Assembly (NCBI GenBank): GCA_934438085.1
Contig: CAKSBC010000002.1
Span: 75,732-139,731, forward strand
Origin: an uncultured Lachnospiraceae bacterium
GTDB lineage: Bacteria; Bacillota; Clostridia; Lachnospirales; Lachnospiraceae
Direction: 5' to 3'
DNA length: 64,000 nt
Shown here: one piece after another, positions 7,159-15,673 of the stretch
How the letters are laid out: the number at the start of each line of letters is the position of its first letter
Position numbering within the stretch: position 1 is the stretch's first letter
Notes under the pieces: generated by a model
Told to the model about the DNA's origin: nothing
The model's database searches: none
The model's input: only the letters and a program-made list of their open reading frames with translations
Translations under genes and position numbers: made by a program

Positions 7159-10100
7159 TGAAAAATATTTATGAGGATCTGACAACACAATACAGAGTCG
7201 GATACGGATCAGGCGGGGTGCTTAACGGCGCTGCGCCTGATTTGAGTATTCTGAAAAATACTGAAGACAGCGATTGGTTCCATGCTTTAAGCCCGGACCG
7301 TGTTAATGTCTTTGAGTTTTTCGCATGGAAAAAGGACATGAAGGTCCTTGAGCTGGGAGCCTGCTTCGGCGTATATGCAGGGCTTTCGGAAAGAGTAGCT
7401 GCTTTTGATATACTGGATGAAGAGCCTTCACATGCGGAGCTTATAAAATATCGTTATAACCTTAGCTTAAGTTCATGCAGCAGCGAGGGGGCTGTTAATA
7501 CTGATTCTGATAAGGAGCTGCTAAATAACAGCAGATCCGGCGAAAGATATGACAATCTGAGAGTCATATCAGAGGCTGAGCCTGAAAGCTATGATGTAGT
7601 TATAGCTTCATTTCTTGACGATGCATTCGGAGGAACTGCTGAAAACGACGCAGAACATATATCGGGTGAGCTTAAATATGCTATGAGCTTTCTTAAAAAG
7701 GGAGGCACTCTGCTAACTGCCTGCGATAATATTAAGGCTCTTAAATTTATGACAGGCGCAAAAAGGCATGAAGACAAGGTTTACGGAGAGCCCGCACTTT
7801 TAAAAAGACTCGAGCAGGAACTGCCTTTTGCAGATGTCAGATACTACTATCCGCTTCCTGAGGCTTCATATGCAAAAAGTATTTTCTCAGATAAGAAAAT
7901 GCCCGGAGCCGGTGATTTCCGAGGCATAAGCGAAAGCTTCGTTGAAAGCAGATATATTCTCTGCAAGGAAGAGGCTATGTACGGTGCATTATGCGAAGCT
8001 GATGCCTTTAAGACATTTGCACCATCCTTTATGGTAGTATTTTCGGGCTTTGGAGAACAGTCTGAAGCTGAGAAGGAACTGAACCTACCGGTCTATGCCA
8101 AATATAATCGCATGCGCGCTCCGGAATATGCTCTTAAAACAGAGCTTTTTGAACGAGACGGCAGAAAGACAGCAATAAAAACAGCATTAACACTTAAAGC
8201 TAATGCTCATATTGAGGCATTTACAAAAAGAGCAGCGCTGTTAAATGCTTCGCTTCGAAACGGACTAAAGGTGCTTCCTGCACGCATATCACAGAATGAA
8301 GCAGGAATGAACCTTGCGGAGTTTGACTTTGTTGAGGGAATGGATCTTGCAAAGAAGCTTTCTTTAAATATAAAGGAAGGCAGAGCTCCTGAAAATGAAA
8401 TCAATAAGGCTATCAGCATGCTGCTCGGAGATGGCACGACAGGCTGTCATAACATGGATGCTCTTTTTGAGAATGTTATAGTCGGAAATGACGGCAGTTG
8501 TACGCTTATAGATTATGAGTGGGTATTTGATGATGAGTTAGACAGAGAATATCTCAAATATCGCATATTAAAGTATTGGTATGAGGCTTACAGCGGAATG
8601 CTTACTGCATATGAAGGACTTGATGAATTTTTGTCTGAATTTAATGTTGATCTTAAAGCCAAGGCTGAGTATGAGGCAAAAGAGCTGTCATTCCAGGAGT
8701 TTGTAAGAGGTGACGGCAAGCTTATCGACGAAAAGTTCGCAAAGGAGCAGATATATGCTCAGGATGTGCGAGAAAAGGTCGATCAGCTTAATGAAAGTCT
8801 TGAACGCATAGAGATACTTAAGGATGAGATCTCAGAGCACAGGACAGCTCTTTCCAAGGAAAGAGAAGTGGAACGCCTGAGTCAGAATCATATCAGAAAT
8901 ATCGAGCTGATCAACAGTGATCTGAAGGCTCAGCTTGAGGCTGCAGGAAACAGACTTGCTTATCTTGAAAGACATCAGAGTCTAAGCTCAAAAGTAGTAA
9001 GAAAGCTTATTGCAAAGCTTGATGCATGGGCTCCGGCTGGTTCAAGAAAAAGAGTGCTTATACATTATCTTAAGGATACTCTAAAGCATCCTGCTAAAAT
9101 GCTTTCAATGCTGCTTAATGGAAACGGCAGACTGCTTATTTCCGGAGAACTTGAGATAGGCGGAGAATTCAGAGACGGGGGATTATTGGAGCTGCCTCAG
9201 ACAGACAGTCCGCTTGTTTCTATAGTTATACCTGCTTACAATCAGGTTGCATATACCTATGCATGCGTGCGCTCAATAATAGCAAATACAGATTTTGAAG
9301 AAACTCCGTATGAGGTCATACTTGCAGACGATGTTTCAACAGATGCAACAAAGGACATCTCAAAATATATTAAAGGAATGATCATCAGCAGAAATTCCTC
9401 AAATATGGGATTTCTTAAAAACTGCAATCAGGCTGCGGCTAAGGCACGCGGAAAATATATTTTCTTCCTGAATAACGATACTAAGGTTCATGAGGAATGG
9501 CTTTCATCCCTTGTTTCATTAATAGAATCTGACGAAAGCATTGGCATGGTCGGATCCAAGCTCGTATATCCTGACGGAAGACTGCAGGAGGCAGGAGGTA
9601 TCATATGGTCCGATGCTTCAGGCTGGAATTACGGCAGATTGGATGATCCTGAAAAGCCTGAATATAATTACGTAAAGGATGCAGACTACATCTCCGGTGC
9701 TGCCATAATGCTTTCAAGTAAGCTATGGAAGGAGATCGGAGGCTTTGATGAAAGATTTGCTCCGGCCTACTGTGAAGACTCTGATCTTGCCTTTGAAGTA
9801 AGACGCCACGGAAAGAGAGTTGTTTACCAGCCAAAGTCTGTCGTTACGCATTTTGAAGGAATTTCAAACGGCACAGATGTTACAGGTACCGGGTTAAAGC
9901 GTTATCAGGTAGTTAATGCCGAGAAGTTTAAAGAAAAGTGGAAGGATGAGCTGAAAAAGCAGTGCGTCAATACCGGAGATCCGGATCCGTTTACAGCAAG
10001 AGACCGCTCTCAGGGTAAAAAATGCATTGTTATTGTAGATCATTATGTACCTACATGGGATCAGGATGCCGGCTCAAAGACAACATTCCAATATATAAAA

Positions 10101-11195
10101 ATGTTCTTAAAGAAGGGCTTCAATGTCAAATTTGTCGGAGATAATTTCCGTAATAACGAGCCATATTCTTCAATACTCGAACAGCTGGGAGTAGAGATAC
10201 TTTACGGACATGAGTATGAGAACAATATTTTAGAATGGTTCAAAAAGAATTCTGCAAATATTGATGTATGCTATCTCAACAGACCGCATATTGCAGTGAA
10301 ATACATTGATTTCCTTAAAAAGGAAACCGATATAAAATGTATTTTCTACGGACATGACCTTCATTTCTTAAGACTCTACAGAGAGTATGAGCTTACAGGA
10401 GACATTTCTAAGCTCAGAGAATCCAATTACTGGAAGAGTGTTGAGCTTTCAGTAATGCAGTCGGCGGACATGGTCTATTATCCGTCAGAGGTTGAGATAG
10501 AGGCTATACACAAGCTTCACCCTGAGATACCGGCAAAGGCCATAACAGCATATCTTTGGAACGAGTTTGAAGATAAAGAACAAACTGCAGAGGACTTCAC
10601 CAAACGAAAGGATCTGCTGTTTGTCGGAGGCTTCAAGCATCCGCCTAACTTAGATGCGGTAAAGTGGTTTGCAAAGGATATATTCCCGGCAATCAGAAAG
10701 GAGATTCCGGATGTGAGATTCCTTATTGCAGGTTCAGGAGCAGGCGAGGATATACTCTCACTTAATTCGGAAGCAGACGGAATAAGTGTGCTGGGCTTTG
10801 TTACGGATGAAGAGCTCAACAGATTATATCAGGACACAAGGATAACTGTAGTTCCGCTTCGCTATGGTGCCGGAGTAAAGGGCAAGGTGGTAGAGGCTAT
10901 TTATAAGGGCTCTGTTATAGTCACGACCTCGGTAGGTGCCGAGGGTATTCCTGATGCCGCAGAGGTCATGACAGTTATAGACAATGATCCTGACAGTCTT
11001 TATGAGCATGCCGCAGAGGAGGCAAAGGTATTTGCAGAGGCGGTAACAGACCTTTATAACGATCCTAAGCTTTGCGCTGAGCGCAGCAGACTATGCGGTT
11101 CTTATATAAGAAAGCATTACAGTCTGGATGCTGCATGGTCTGTCATAGCTGAGGATTTTGAAATTGGTAATGCCTCAGGGGCTTATAATAATTAA
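7158..11195 (+). CDS. Giant glycan synthase: methyltransferase-like, kinase-like, coiled coil, GT2 and GT4 domains
   Basis: A 1345-residue cytoplasmic protein. Residues about 50-280 look like a Rossmann methyltransferase (VLELGACFGVYAGLSE at 62-77). Residues about 300-500 contain a kinase-like core: HNMDALFEN with Asp434 and Asn439 in the D-x4-N spacing, then LIDYEW with Asp452. Residues 526-615 are heptad-rich coiled coil. Residues 685-945 are a GT2 domain (SIVIPAYNQ, NNDTKVHEEW, PAYCEDSDLAFEVRRHGKR). Residues 953-1330 are a GT-B/GT4 domain (FVGGFKHPPNL, GAGVKGKVVEA). The first three parts match the order in WbdD, the E. coli O9a chain terminator that caps glycans for Wzt. The neighbouring wzt supports the link. 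Domain calls for the GTs are firm; the kinase and methyltransferase calls are by motif. Confidence 0.85.
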   Translation: MKNIYEDLTTQYRVGYGSGGVLNGAAPDLSILKNTEDSDWFHALSPDRVNVFEFFAWKKDMKVLELGACFGVYAGLSERVAAFDILDEEPSHAELIKYRYNLSLSSCSSEGAVNTDSDKELLNNSRSGERYDNLRVISEAEPESYDVVIASFLDDAFGGTAENDAEHISGELKYAMSFLKKGGTLLTACDNIKALKFMTGAKRHEDKVYGEPALLKRLEQELPFADVRYYYPLPEASYAKSIFSDKKMPGAGDFRGISESFVESRYILCKEEAMYGALCEADAFKTFAPSFMVVFSGFGEQSEAEKELNLPVYAKYNRMRAPEYALKTELFERDGRKTAIKTALTLKANAHIEAFTKRAALLNASLRNGLKVLPARISQNEAGMNLAEFDFVEGMDLAKKLSLNIKEGRAPENEINKAISMLLGDGTTGCHNMDALFENVIVGNDGSCTLIDYEWVFDDELDREYLKYRILKYWYEAYSGMLTAYEGLDEFLSEFNVDLKAKAEYEAKELSFQEFVRGDGKLIDEKFAKEQIYAQDVREKVDQLNESLERIEILKDEISEHRTALSKEREVERLSQNHIRNIELINSDLKAQLEAAGNRLAYLERHQSLSSKVVRKLIAKLDAWAPAGSRKRVLIHYLKDTLKHPAKMLSMLLNGNGRLLISGELEIGGEFRDGGLLELPQTDSPLVSIVIPAYNQVAYTYACVRSIIANTDFEETPYEVILADDVSTDATKDISKYIKGMIISRNSSNMGFLKNCNQAAAKARGKYIFFLNNDTKVHEEWLSSLVSLIESDESIGMVGSKLVYPDGRLQEAGGIIWSDASGWNYGRLDDPEKPEYNYVKDADYISGAAIMLSSKLWKEIGGFDERFAPAYCEDSDLAFEVRRHGKRVVYQPKSVVTHFEGISNGTDVTGTGLKRYQVVNAEKFKEKWKDELKKQCVNTGDPDPFTARDRSQGKKCIVIVDHYVPTWDQDAGSKTTFQYIKMFLKKGFNVKFVGDNFRNNEPYSSILEQLGVEILYGHEYENNILEWFKKNSANIDVCYLNRPHIAVKYIDFLKKETDIKCIFYGHDLHFLRLYREYELTGDISKLRESNYWKSVELSVMQSADMVYYPSEVEIEAIHKLHPEIPAKAITAYLWNEFEDKEQTAEDFTKRKDLLFVGGFKHPPNLDAVKWFAKDIFPAIRKEIPDVRFLIAGSGAGEDILSLNSEADGISVLGFVTDEELNRLYQDTRITVVPLRYGAGVKGKVVEAIYKGSVIVTTSVGAEGIPDAAEVMTVIDNDPDSLYEHAAEEAKVFAEAVTDLYNDPKLCAERSRLCGSYIRKHYSLDAAWSVIAEDFEIGNASGAYNN

Positions 11196-11212
11196 GAGAG
11201 TGTAACGAGCTG

Positions 11213-11971
11213 ATGGATGACAGAGAGCTTATAAAAGCCATGCTTACAGATGCCGATAAGAGAGCCTTTGAAAGAAATATTCCGGTCTCGACAGCCTTTT
11301 TAAGCATGGATGAGCAGAATATCTACTTTGGACTCTCGCAAATGTTTAAGTCAGGGCTGCATTTTCTTGACGGAGGGCATGAGGATCCTGACAGGGCAGC
11401 CGCATTTTTCCTTCCGGATTATGCAGACAGAGGATTTGAGACAGCTGAGGCGATCAAAGCAGTCAGAGTTACGCCGCTTAACGATCGCTTTGCCGAAGAA
11501 TTAAGCCACAGAGATTATCTTGGTGCGCTTATGAATCTCGGGATAGAACGTGACACTATAGGAGATATACTGACAGGGGAGAAGGAGTGTTTTATATTTG
11601 CGCTTTCTTCTATAGCCGAGGTGATAGTAAATGAGCTTTCAAGAGTCAGACACACCTCGGTAGCCTGTGAGATCGCAGACAGAGAGTCCGTAAACATTAA
11701 ACCTAAATTCGAGGAGCTTTCGGTAAATGTTGCTTCTGAAAGAGTGGATGCTGTTATTGCCGCAGTATATAAGATATCCAGACAGAGAGCGGCACAGCTC
11801 ATTGATACGGATCATATAGTAATAAGCGGCAGACAGTCGGTAAATTCAGCAAAGAACCTGAAGGAAGGAGACAGAGTCTCTGTCAGAGGCTTTGGTAAAT
11901 TTATATACGGCGGAGTAAACGGAAGCTCACGCCGTGGCAGACTTTATGTAGATATACGTAAATTTGCGTAA
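11213..11971 (+). CDS. ylmH: YlmH-family S4-domain RNA-binding protein
   Basis: This 252-residue protein has the YlmH layout: an N-terminal region with FLPDY near residue 69, a central domain (LGALMNLGIERDTIGDIL) and a C-terminal S4 RNA-binding domain (about residues 180-245, ISRQRAAQLIDTDHIVISGR). In Firmicutes YlmH normally sits in the division cluster near sepF and divIVA, and it has been linked to ribosome-associated quality control. Here it lies inside the polysaccharide locus, 17 bases after the giant synthase, with no division genes near. Family assignment is firm; the position is unusual. Confidence 0.88.
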   Translation: MDDRELIKAMLTDADKRAFERNIPVSTAFLSMDEQNIYFGLSQMFKSGLHFLDGGHEDPDRAAAFFLPDYADRGFETAEAIKAVRVTPLNDRFAEELSHRDYLGALMNLGIERDTIGDILTGEKECFIFALSSIAEVIVNELSRVRHTSVACEIADRESVNIKPKFEELSVNVASERVDAVIAAVYKISRQRAAQLIDTDHIVISGRQSVNSAKNLKEGDRVSVRGFGKFIYGGVNGSSRRGRLYVDIRKFA

Positions 11972-11994
11972 ACAGATACAAAAAGGTGAATATC

Positions 11995-12639
11995 ATGAAG
12001 GATACCGTAAAGAAAATATTGGATGAGCTTATAGAAAGATATCCGGTGCTCGAACCATGCAGAAAGGATATAGAAGAGGCCTATGAGATACTTAAGGACT
12101 GCTATGCAGCAGGCGGCAAGCTGCTTATAGGCGGAAACGGCGGATCCTGTGCGGACAGCGGACATATAGTCGGAGAGCTCATGAAAGGCTTTGTCAAGCC
12201 AAGAAAAATAAGCGATGAAATGAGGGAACGTCTTATCAAAGCCGATGCCGATATCGGTGCGATACTGGCAGGCACTCTTCAGGGAGCTTTACCTGCAATT
12301 AATATTACGGATCATAATGCCCTTAATACAGCATACGGCAATGATATAAACGGCGGAAGCTATATGGCTCAGCAGGTCTTTGGCTACGGCAGGAAAGAAG
12401 ATGTGCTGCTGGGCATTTCGACCTCCGGCAACAGCGGTAATATTATCAGTGCTGCAGTGACAGCAAGGGCAATAGGAATGAAGGTCATTGGTCTTACAGG
12501 ACGTGACGGAGGAAAGCTTAAATCAAAAGCAGACTGCACGATCATAGTCCCGGAGCAGGAGACATTTAAGATACAGGAGCTTCATCTCCCGGTATACCAT
12601 GCTCTTTGCTTAATGCTTGAAGAAAACTTTTTCGGTTAA
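11995..12639 (+). CDS. gmhA: Phosphoheptose isomerase-like SIS-domain protein
   Basis: The 214-residue SIS-domain protein has GGNGGSCADSGHIVGEL near residue 43 and GISTSGNSGNI near residue 140, as in GmhA, which isomerises sedoheptulose-7-phosphate to D-glycero-D-manno-heptose-7-phosphate. The ORF could open at GTG 11986, but that GTG is part of the AAAAGGTG ribosome site for ATG 11995, which I chose. The later heptose enzymes (HddA kinase, GmhB phosphatase, HddC nucleotidyltransferase) are absent from the window. They may lie elsewhere, or this isomerase may serve another ketose phosphate. Confidence 0.85.
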   Translation: MKDTVKKILDELIERYPVLEPCRKDIEEAYEILKDCYAAGGKLLIGGNGGSCADSGHIVGELMKGFVKPRKISDEMRERLIKADADIGAILAGTLQGALPAINITDHNALNTAYGNDINGGSYMAQQVFGYGRKEDVLLGISTSGNSGNIISAAVTARAIGMKVIGLTGRDGGKLKSKADCTIIVPEQETFKIQELHLPVYHALCLMLEENFFG

Positions 12640-12643
12640 AAAT

Positions 12644-13438
12644 ATGAAACATACATTTTCGATATGCGCATACGGTGACAGCCCGTATCTTGAGGACTGC
12701 ATCGTTTCACTGGAAAATCAGGCTATAAAATCGAATATTATCATATGCACATCTACGCCGAGCGAGTATATAAGCAGTATTGCAGGAAAGCATGGCATAC
12801 GTCTTTATATAAGAGACGGCGAAAGCTCACTTCAGGCTGATTGGAATTATGCAGTAGAAACAGCTGTTAATGAAACCGGTGCCGAGCTTGTGACTCTGGC
12901 GCATCAGGATGACATATATGAAAGAAATTATACGAGAGCACTTTCAAAGGCCGTAAGAATTTATCCGGATATGTCGGTATTCTTCACAAGATACCGCACG
13001 ATCGATAAAAACGGAAAGCAAATTAACGGCAAGGCAGAGAAGGTCAAGCGTATTTTAAGAAGCCTGGTCCGAATGAGAAGGATAGCTGATAAGCGTATAA
13101 TAAAACGCTCCGCACTCATATTGGGAAACGGCATATGCTGCCCGAGCTGCACATACAATATCAAACTTACAGGACTTCCTGTTTTCAGAAACAGCGAGCA
13201 TTTTGTTATAGACTGGGAAACTCTGCTCAGGCTGTCAAAGGAGCCGGGAAGATTTGTATGCGTTGAGCGTGAGCTTATGTCTTATCGTGTTCATGATGGA
13301 GCAGAAACCAGTAAAAACATACAAAATCACAATCGTGAGAAAGAAGAGTATGCTGTATTTAAGAGCATTTGGCCTACTCCGATTGCGTGGCTTATTATGA
13401 GATTTTACAAGCTTTCTTATTCTGCTTACAGCGAATAA
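12644..13438 (+). CDS. GT2-family glycosyltransferase
   Basis: A GT-A fold transferase of 264 residues: the N-terminal FSICAYGDSPYLEDCI strand, the nucleotide-sugar region around IIICTSTPSEY, and the metal site TLAHQDDIYE (DXD-like). There is no membrane span, so it acts at the cytoplasmic face. A frame from TTG 12617 overlaps gmhA. ATG 12644, five bases after the gmhA stop, is more likely although neither has a strong ribosome site. It probably adds one sugar to the glycan of this locus; the sugar is not readable. Confidence 0.8.
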   Translation: MKHTFSICAYGDSPYLEDCIVSLENQAIKSNIIICTSTPSEYISSIAGKHGIRLYIRDGESSLQADWNYAVETAVNETGAELVTLAHQDDIYERNYTRALSKAVRIYPDMSVFFTRYRTIDKNGKQINGKAEKVKRILRSLVRMRRIADKRIIKRSALILGNGICCPSCTYNIKLTGLPVFRNSEHFVIDWETLLRLSKEPGRFVCVERELMSYRVHDGAETSKNIQNHNREKEEYAVFKSIWPTPIAWLIMRFYKLSYSAYSE

Positions 13439-13549
13439 GTCATAATAATAAAGCGGATATCTGATATATAAAAATATCTGAAAGAGCGGATTTAAGGAGA
13501 ATACAGATAGGATTAGACATAGTTTAAGAAGAGTGCAGAGAGGAAAGGC

Positions 13550-15673
13550 TTGGAGTTTATAAAACTTCTTTTAAATGAAGAAAATGTTCGCATGCAGTAT
13601 GAGATCGCAGCAATGCTGCTCCTTCTCATGATGTCAGCGATAAAGGCGGAGAACAGAAAGAGGCTTGCTTTTTTATGGGCAGGTATTTTTCTGTTCTTTA
13701 TCTATATTCACAGAGCATTTCTTCCGTTTGTGATTTCAGGAGCTTATTTCTTTCTCCTTGCAGGAATCCTCGACAGCATAATTTTTTTAGATATAAAGAA
13801 TATTATCAGACCGTTCAGGCTATTTTGCAAAAGACTTTACGGTATGCTTCAAAAAGGGCTTTTGCCGTGCACGGCAATTATTTTGCTGATATTGCTTATT
13901 CAGCTTTGCAGGATGAATATATGCATAGACTATGATTCGCTGCGCTACGGGCTTCGCTCTGATGTGCTGCTTTCCGGCAACGGAATCAGAGGCTTTTTTG
14001 AAAATACGGGGCTTGTGAATATAGTTTATACCTATCCGAAGGGCTTTGAGCTTATCACGCTGCCGCTTAATTTCGGACATACCTACGGTTATGTTCTGTG
14101 CTTTAATATATGGGTATTTATTGCTGTAATAATGCTTGCAGGGGAAACAGCAAAGCTGCTCAGCGCAGATAACGGCATGCGGGCATTTACATTTACATCA
14201 ATGCTGACTGCCCTTGTACCTGGCATCAGCAATATGTCGGTGACAGCAAAAAGTGACTTAAGCACGCTTTTATGTCAGTCAGTGTTCATACTCTGCGTTG
14301 TTAAATATTTCTCGGAAAATGATACAGTACAAAGTACAGTCCATAAGGCTTTAAGCGGCATAGGTGCAGGTGCACTTATACTTAGCTTTTCGTTTAAGCC
14401 GACTGCAGTCGTATTTTCATCCTTGATAGGGATTTGTGCGATACTATTCTTTGCTGTGAAGAAAAAGCACATATTTATTAATGCCGCAGGCGTAAGAACG
14501 TTGCTGATGATGAGTGTTTTCACCCTTATCATAATGCTTAGAACGTTTCTTATAAGCGGACAGCCTGTAACGAGTGTGTTCAGCGGAGTATTCGCAAAGC
14601 TTGGCATGACGCTTAAATATCCGTTCATGGAGCAAAACCTTGCGGGAAATGCCGTGGACGAGTCATTTACAGAAAGAATAAAATTCTTCTTATCAAGAGT
14701 ACTGCATTTTATGTTCTGTCCGACGGGCGTTGATATGGAGCATGTCATAATGGCATGGGGCGGAATCATTTTCATAATAATGCTTATTGCCGCACTGCTT
14801 CTTAGAAGCAGGACTCTGAAAAATATCAAAGCACTGAGGCTGCTTAATGAATTAAAAACATCTGAAGTAAGCTGTGCTTTAGAAGAAGGCTGTGTTGATG
14901 CTTACAGCTTTATAATGATGTGCCTCTATGCGGTTACAGCGGCATCTCTCATAAGTCTCTGGATGCTGTACCAGGTTGACGGAAACTATTTTGAGCTTTT
15001 ATATCTGATTTCCGTGATTGCCGGAGGAACTGCGATATCTGTGCAGCTTTCCGTTGAAGGCTCTGAGCTTGGGATAAAGGAAAAGCGAATATTCGGAGGA
15101 AGCAGCGGGATCGGATTTATAGCAGTGACAGCTGTGTCGGTGTATTTAACTGCCTTAACCGGCTGGAACGGTGCGGTTGGCTTTACTCCTGCAAAGCTTG
15201 TCAACAGAGGCTATTATAATCATGAAGTCGAGACAGGCATCAAGAATCCGCTCGGCTGGGATAAGCATGTAAGAGTGGCAGCCTTTGCGAAGGAGCCGGA
15301 TTGCTATAAGCTTAAGGGCAGAGTGGAGAGCTATGTTGACATAACAGGCTCCTGCGGAAACATTTATCTTGTGAAGAACCTTAACATGTTCAAGGAATAT
15401 TTAAGCTTTGCAGATATTGATTATATATACGCTGATATGGATTATCTTGCCAATACCGAGGATGGTGCAGTCATGCGGGCAGCAGAGCTTTTTCGGGATC
15501 TTATTTATGATGGTGACTTTGAGGAAATAGTGCTTGAAGAGAATTCATCAACACTTTTATATTGCAGGATAGATAAGGAACGTGTTTCAGTAAGCTGGGA
15601 AACGCCTATGTCTGAAACGGTAAAGGAAAGGACCAAAAAGCAGGAAATGTTTTACAGACAGCTGAATGAATAA
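13550..15673 (+). CDS. Polytopic membrane protein, probable GT-C-type glycosyltransferase
   Basis: A 707-residue protein with about a dozen hydrophobic segments and a soluble C-terminal tail of roughly 150 residues. An acidic motif after the first helices (CIDYDSLRYGL) and a following loop with YTYPKGFELITLP fit the extracytoplasmic active loop of GT-C enzymes that use polyprenyl-phosphate sugars. I do not recognise a named family. The TTG start has AGAGG 8 bases upstream; an internal ATG 13 codons in is an alternative. It overlaps the next membrane gene by 8 bases. The first of three such proteins in a row. Confidence 0.7.
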   Translation: MEFIKLLLNEENVRMQYEIAAMLLLLMMSAIKAENRKRLAFLWAGIFLFFIYIHRAFLPFVISGAYFFLLAGILDSIIFLDIKNIIRPFRLFCKRLYGMLQKGLLPCTAIILLILLIQLCRMNICIDYDSLRYGLRSDVLLSGNGIRGFFENTGLVNIVYTYPKGFELITLPLNFGHTYGYVLCFNIWVFIAVIMLAGETAKLLSADNGMRAFTFTSMLTALVPGISNMSVTAKSDLSTLLCQSVFILCVVKYFSENDTVQSTVHKALSGIGAGALILSFSFKPTAVVFSSLIGICAILFFAVKKKHIFINAAGVRTLLMMSVFTLIIMLRTFLISGQPVTSVFSGVFAKLGMTLKYPFMEQNLAGNAVDESFTERIKFFLSRVLHFMFCPTGVDMEHVIMAWGGIIFIIMLIAALLLRSRTLKNIKALRLLNELKTSEVSCALEEGCVDAYSFIMMCLYAVTAASLISLWMLYQVDGNYFELLYLISVIAGGTAISVQLSVEGSELGIKEKRIFGGSSGIGFIAVTAVSVYLTALTGWNGAVGFTPAKLVNRGYYNHEVETGIKNPLGWDKHVRVAAFAKEPDCYKLKGRVESYVDITGSCGNIYLVKNLNMFKEYLSFADIDYIYADMDYLANTEDGAVMRAAELFRDLIYDGDFEEIVLEENSSTLLYCRIDKERVSVSWETPMSETVKERTKKQEMFYRQLNE

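Noticed and set aside
6531..7190. 219-residue minus-strand frame opposite the end of wzt
   Set aside because: It lies entirely over the wzt coding sequence, has no ribosome site and no recognisable domain.
14275..14829. 184-residue minus-strand frame opposite the first GT-C-like gene
   Set aside because: Shadow frame of a hydrophobic gene; no start signal or domain.
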